NCBI RefSeq assembly: GCF_900105905.1
Contig: NZ_FNSV01000005.1
Span: forward strand, 2,604,001 to 2,668,000
Length of the DNA stretch: 64,000 nucleotides
Direction of reading: 5' to 3'
Source: Rhodococcus koreensis
GTDB taxonomy: Bacteria > Actinomycetota > Actinomycetes > Mycobacteriales > Mycobacteriaceae
Shown: positions 62,804 through 64,000 of the stretch, piece after piece
Layout of the letters: each line of letters begins with the position of its first letter
How positions within the stretch are numbered: position 1 is the first letter of the stretch
The notes under the pieces: generated by a model
Told to the model about the DNA's origin: nothing
What the model saw: only the letters and a program-made list of their open reading frames with translations
Databases searched by the model: none
Position numbers and translations under genes: made by a program

Positions 62804-64000
62804 GCCGTGACCGCTCCCGCATCGCCTGCGACGAGTTGCGCGGCCTGCTGTTTCAGCTCGGAGGCGACGTGCAGATCCTTCTCGAGTTGCGCGATGCGGC
62901 GGGTCCGCTCGGTGGACTCGAGGTTCGCCGCCTCCTGCGCGGCCCGCAGCGACTCGTTGATCGACCGCAGCGCCTGCTCGGCGATCGCGGTGAAGTGGTC
63001 GCGCAGCAACCGTTGGATCGACCGGAGCCGATCCTTCGACTCCTTGCCCACCTGGAAGCTGGCGTCGTCCGCGAACCGGCGGATCGCGGTCTTCGCCTCC
63101 GCCCGCCGCTTCAGGATCCGGCTCTCCCGGTCTTCCCGGTATGCCTTGGTGCCCAGCAGGACTCCCGCGCCGATCGAGATCGGATTGACCAGGGCCATCC
63201 CCATCATGGTGGTGATCAGACCGAACATGAGGACGCCGCCGTAGGAGCCGCGCATCCCGACGAGGACCTTCTGCGTGATGCCGATGCGTCCGGCCTCGAG
63301 GTCGGCGAGCGACGCCACCGGTTCGAGGACGCCGTCCACGTTCGCGACGTCCAGGTGCGGCAGTTCGACGGCACCCGTCTCCGCGAAGTGCTGCGCCACC
63401 ACCTCGGCCAGCCACAGCGCGCGGTCGTGGGCCCAGACGAAGTTGTCGCCGATCGCGGTGGCGAATTCCTGCTCGAGCCACTGGCCCAGCGCGTCCCAGT
63501 CCTTGCCGGGATCGCCCTCGTCCACCGTCTCCTCCGCCTCCCGGGTGACGCGGCGCAACCGGTCCCGGAGGTCGTGGTCGATGTCCGCGGCCAGGTCGGC
63601 GATGCCGTCGCCGAGCGTCTGCTGCCACAGCGACGTCTTCTTGTGCAGTTCCTCGGCGGCCGCCTTGGCCTTCTGCAGTTCCGCGACCGCGGCGACACCC
63701 TTCGCCGGATCACGCAGGGCGGCAAGCTCACTGCCGATCCCCAGGGTCAGATGCTCGGCGGCGGAGGACACGTCCAGCGACACGGCCCGGCGGGTGTTCG
63801 CCTCCGCACGCGCCACCACCCGGTCGCGAAGGAACGCGTACAGCTCGACGAAACCGGATTCGGTGTTGAGTTCCTCGTCCTGCAGTCGCAGCGCGTGCGA
63901 ACGCAGCACCGAGGAGATCGGGATCAGGGGAACGTCCAGACCTGCGCGCGCGAGATGCCCGCGATCCGCCTCGACGATCTCGCGCCAGTGCGGGTACAGG
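62800..64000 (-). CDS. Dynamin-like GTPase, IniA type (C-terminal part, cut by window edge)
   Basis: The last 399 residues; the gene runs off the right edge. It opens in LYPHWREIVEADRGHLARAG, LDVPLIPISSVLRSHALRLQ, a segment after the GTPase core in this family. A hydrophobic hairpin (YGGVLMFGLITTMMGMALVN, PISIGAGVLLGTKAY) is a likely membrane-inserting part, and a long coiled coil closes the protein. Co-transcribed with the IniC-type gene. The GTPase motifs lie outside the window. Confidence 0.85.
   Translation of the reverse strand, partial: LYPHWREIVEADRGHLARAGLDVPLIPISSVLRSHALRLQDEELNTESGFVELYAFLRDRVVARAEANTRRAVSLDVSSAAEHLTLGIGSELAALRDPAKGVAAVAELQKAKAAAEELHKKTSLWQQTLGDGIADLAADIDHDLRDRLRRVTREAEETVDEGDPGKDWDALGQWLEQEFATAIGDNFVWAHDRALWLAEVVAQHFAETGAVELPHLDVANVDGVLEPVASLADLEAGRIGITQKVLVGMRGSYGGVLMFGLITTMMGMALVNPISIGAGVLLGTKAYREDRESRILKRRAEAKTAIRRFADDASFQVGKESKDRLRSIQRLLRDHFTAIAEQALRSINESLRAAQEAANLESTERTRRIAQLEKDLHVASELKQQAAQLVAGDAGAVTA

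Noticed and set aside
61400..63244. 614-codon rightward frame opposite the dynamin genes
   Set aside because: Spans two real genes on the other strand; His/Gly/Arg-rich shadow.

Overview
The window is high-GC, densely coded DNA from a mycolic-acid actinomycete, most likely a Rhodococcus of the jostii/opacus group. Three things support this. The gene order follows the Mycobacterium tuberculosis Rv0339-Rv0385 neighbourhood: homologues of Rv0360c, Rv0361, fba, DedA (Rv0364), GH76 (Rv0365c), TrmH (Rv0380c), pyrE, Rv0383c, clpB, a flavohemoglobin (Rv0385), dnaK-grpE-dnaJ-hspR and an iniA/iniC-like pair. There is an antigen-85-type mycolyltransferase. GTG and TTG starts and ATGA/GTGA overlaps are common. 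The genus is inferred from gene content and style; no database search was possible.

Layout. 1-3.1 kb: the start of a sulfite-oxidase-like molybdoenzyme, a thiolase behind an unusual palindromic leader, and a divergent WYL-regulator/PPOX pair with a clear operator between them. 3.1-10.2 kb: a secreted protein, a CDF metal exporter with an ArsR-type operator, a FUSC protein, DUF3151, a Pro-rich membrane protein, fructose-bisphosphate aldolase and two DedA proteins. 10.2-17.2 kb: a decayed CobW GTPase, a flavin monooxygenase, a GH76 protein, an RNA methyltransferase, lysoplasmalogenase and a gamma-butyrolactone-receptor-like TetR. 17.4-23.1 kb: a BenE transporter, an ArsR/SRPBCC pair, a Baeyer-Villiger monooxygenase pseudogene and a MarR/MFS pair. 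23.1-33.8 kb: pyrE, an SDR, the Rv0383c homologue, clpB, a mycolyltransferase and a three-gene cluster of flavohemoglobin-type proteins. 33.9-40.7 kb: acyl-CoA synthetase, CinA, ChaB-like/ADH, a two-component system and small secreted proteins.

40.7-45.2 kb is the dnaK-grpE-dnaJ-hspR chaperone operon. HspR-type inverted repeats (HAIR) stand before both dnaK and clpB, so HspR made by this operon should repress both. At clpB a SigH/SigE-like -35 element lies inside the HAIR spacer.

46.9-60 kb is a galactoside-use locus. A leftward operon encodes a binding protein, two permeases and a GH36 alpha-galactosidase. A rightward operon encodes a GH42 beta-galactosidase, a DeoR regulator, GalT, GalK, the ABC ATPase and GalE. 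Together they import galactosides, release galactose and feed it through the Leloir pathway. The window ends in two dynamin-like GTPases (IniC/IniA type), the second one cut by the window edge.

Large palindromes of 40-46 bp, several sharing GTGAGT ends, close many transcription units. Two genes (CobW and the Baeyer-Villiger monooxygenase) are clearly broken. No tRNA, rRNA, insertion sequence or CRISPR array was seen.
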